A stretch of DNA of 6,494 nucleotides, taken from assembly GCA_005889395.1 (NCBI GenBank), contig VBFX01000211.1:1-6494 (forward strand). Reading direction: 5' to 3'. The stretch is from Chloroflexota bacterium (GTDB lineage Bacteria > Chloroflexota > Dormibacteria > CF-121). Made by a program: the position numbers and the translations under genes. Positions 5,314-6,494 of this stretch are shown piece after piece (positions within the stretch are counted from its first letter, which is position 1; each line of letters starts with the position of its first letter). The notes under the pieces were generated by a model, which did no database searches, was not told the DNA's origin, and saw only the letters and a program-made list of their open reading frames with translations.

Positions 5314-6494
5314 GCCTGCAGCCGGGGCTTGATCAGCTCCAGGTAATCGTCGGCGAACTCGTGCCAGCTGAACTCATAGAGCACATCGATCGCCGGACCA
5401 AACTCGAACCGCTGGAATGATTCGGTGACCAGCCGTGTGACAGCGCTGAGCCGCCCCAGGATCCATGTGTCCGCGGGCTCGAGCGTCGCTTCGTCGATCG
5501 GCATCAGCGACGCGGCCTCCGGCAATTTCGCCAGCAGCAGGCGCGTCGCATTCCAGAGCTTGTTGGCAAAGAGCTGATAGGACCTGATCTTCTCCTCGGA
5601 AAAGCGGATGTCCTGTCCACTGGTGCCGAAGTAGGCGGTCCACGCGCGGGTCGCATCCGCGCCGTACCGCTCGATCATGTCCAGTGGGTCGACTCCGGTG
5701 CCCAGCGACTTGCTCATCCGCCGACCATCGGGCGCCAGCACCGTACCGTGAATCAAGACATCCGAGAAGGGCACGACATGCAGGAAGTGCAGGCTCATGA
5801 AGACCATGCGGGCCACCCAGAGGTAGAGGATGTCGCGGGCAGTATCGAGCACCTGCGTCGGATAGAAGCGGCGCAGGTCTTTAGTGTCGGTGGGCCACCC
5901 GAGCGTGACGAAGGGCCAGAGCGATGAGGAGAACCAGGTGTCGAGCACGTCGGGGTCCTGCGCCAGGTGCCGGTCGCCGCATTGCTCGCATTGCTGCGGG
6001 TCCTTGAGATAGGCGACGGCGTGGCCGTTGGCGCATGTCCACACCGGGATTCGGTGGCCCAGCCAGAGCTGACGGGAAATATTCCAGTCGCGGATATTGC
6101 GCATCCACCGCAGGTACTGCTCGCGCCAGCGCTCAGGGTGGAAGCGCACATCGTCGCTCTCTGCCACCGCGATCGCCGGCTCCGCAAGCGGTTTCATCCG
6201 CACCCACCACTGCGCCGAGACGATCGGCTCGATGACGGCCCCGCAGCGATCGCAGTGGCCCACCGAGTGGCGGTACGGCTCGATCTTCTGCAGCGCGCCC
6301 TCGGACCGCAACATCTCGACGATGCGCTCACGTGCCGCGGGCACCGTCAGGCCGTGGAGTTGCGGGACCTCCGGGATGTTCATCCGGCCGTCCAGGGTCA
6401 GGATGCTCAGGACCGGCAGGTGGTGCCGCTCACCAATGTCGTAGTCGGTGACGTCGTGGCCGGGCGTCACCTTGACCGCCCCGGTGCCGAACTC
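5301..6494 (-). CDS. valS: Valyl-tRNA synthetase, catalytic-domain fragment (5' end beyond window, 3' end broken)
   Basis: ValS attaches valine to tRNA-Val in the cytoplasm and hydrolyses mischarged Thr-tRNA. The frame is open from the window edge (Glu-Phe-Gly-Thr-Gly-Ala-Val-Lys at residues 1-8), 397 residues in all. It begins in the CP1 editing domain: 'FGTGAVKxTPxHD' with Asp14, then Asp-Tyr-Asp-Ile-Gly-Glu-Arg-His. Ser-Ala-Gln-Trp-Trp-Val at about 93-98 and Arg-Gln-Leu-Trp-Leu-Gly-His-Arg-Ile-Pro at 141-150 are typical ValS blocks, as is Leu-Asp-Thr-Trp-Phe-Ser-Ser at 184-190. The KMSKS loop is Arg-Met-Ser-Lys-Ser at 259-263. The class-I HIGH motif would lie upstream of the window. The anticodon-binding domain starts at about residue 340 and runs to Leu-Ile-Lys-Pro-Arg-Leu at 387-392, after which the frame ends at TGA after five codons of foreign reading. 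About 25-30 codons expected before the next conserved block are absent. Identification is secure; intactness of the gene in the organism is not. Confidence 0.95.
   Translation of the reverse strand, partial: EFGTGAVKVTPGHDVTDYDIGERHHLPVLSILTLDGRMNIPEVPQLHGLTVPAARERIVEMLRSEGALQKIEPYRHSVGHCDRCGAVIEPIVSAQWWVRMKPLAEPAIAVAESDDVRFHPERWREQYLRWMRNIRDWNISRQLWLGHRIPVWTCANGHAVAYLKDPQQCEQCGDRHLAQDPDVLDTWFSSSLWPFVTLGWPTDTKDLRRFYPTQVLDTARDILYLWVARMVFMSLHFLHVVPFSDVLIHGTVLAPDGRRMSKSLGTGVDPLDMIERYGADATRAWTAYFGTSGQDIRFSEEKIRSYQLFANKLWNATRLLLAKLPEAASLMPIDEATLEPADTWILGRLSAVTRLVTESFQRFEFGPAIDVLYEFSWHEFADDYLELIKPRLQACRS

Noticed and set aside
5310..5321. GCATGCCTGCAG at the valS break equals the SphI-PstI part of a common cloning-vector polylinker, hinting at vector sequence.
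   Set aside because: The match stops after these 12 bases; flanks on both sides are clean valS coding sequence with no further polylinker or vector sequence. In GC-rich DNA the coincidence is plausible.

Overview
The window is about 70% G+C. All six genes lie on the minus strand, so transcription runs from the right edge (6494) to the left edge (1). No phylogenetic marker settles the host. High G+C, GTG and TTG starts and a valS next to unusual membrane genes suggest an environmental high-GC bacterium. Chloroflexota or a related phylum is a guess.

Reading in the direction of transcription: (1) 6494 to 4765 is valyl-tRNA synthetase (valS), missing its 5' end at the window edge and broken into two reading frames at about 5301-5313. 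A segment of the anticodon-binding region is missing at the break. (2) 4764 to 4478 is a 287-bp non-coding gap. Its part nearest the next gene is AT-richer and holds a repeated 8-bp word and short inverted repeats, so it is the likely promoter region for what follows. (3) 4477 to 4007 encodes a small membrane protein with two membrane helices and two four-cysteine zinc ribbons. (4) 3985 to 2408 encodes a 525-residue relative of the NuoL/NuoM/NuoN/Mrp antiporter-like subunits. By my alignment from memory it lacks the charged residues thought to carry protons. (5) 2411 to 837 encodes a 524-residue, extremely hydrophobic membrane protein whose start overlaps the stop of (4) by 4 nt. (6) 820 to 146 is a Maf-type nucleotide pyrophosphatase. 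(7) 234 to the left edge is the start of a lipoprotein with an extracellular Ig-like (DUF11-like) domain.

Genes 3 to 7 are closely spaced or overlapping (gaps of 21 and 16 nt, overlaps of 4 and 89 nt) and could be one transcript. Maf and ValS are housekeeping functions. The zinc-ribbon protein and the two polytopic proteins have no function I can name. The most interesting unit is the translationally coupled pair at 2408-3985 and 837-2411, which looks like an antiporter-module pair that kept its fold but lost its ion-pathway chemistry. No RNA genes, CRISPR arrays, transposases or convincing rho-independent terminators were seen.
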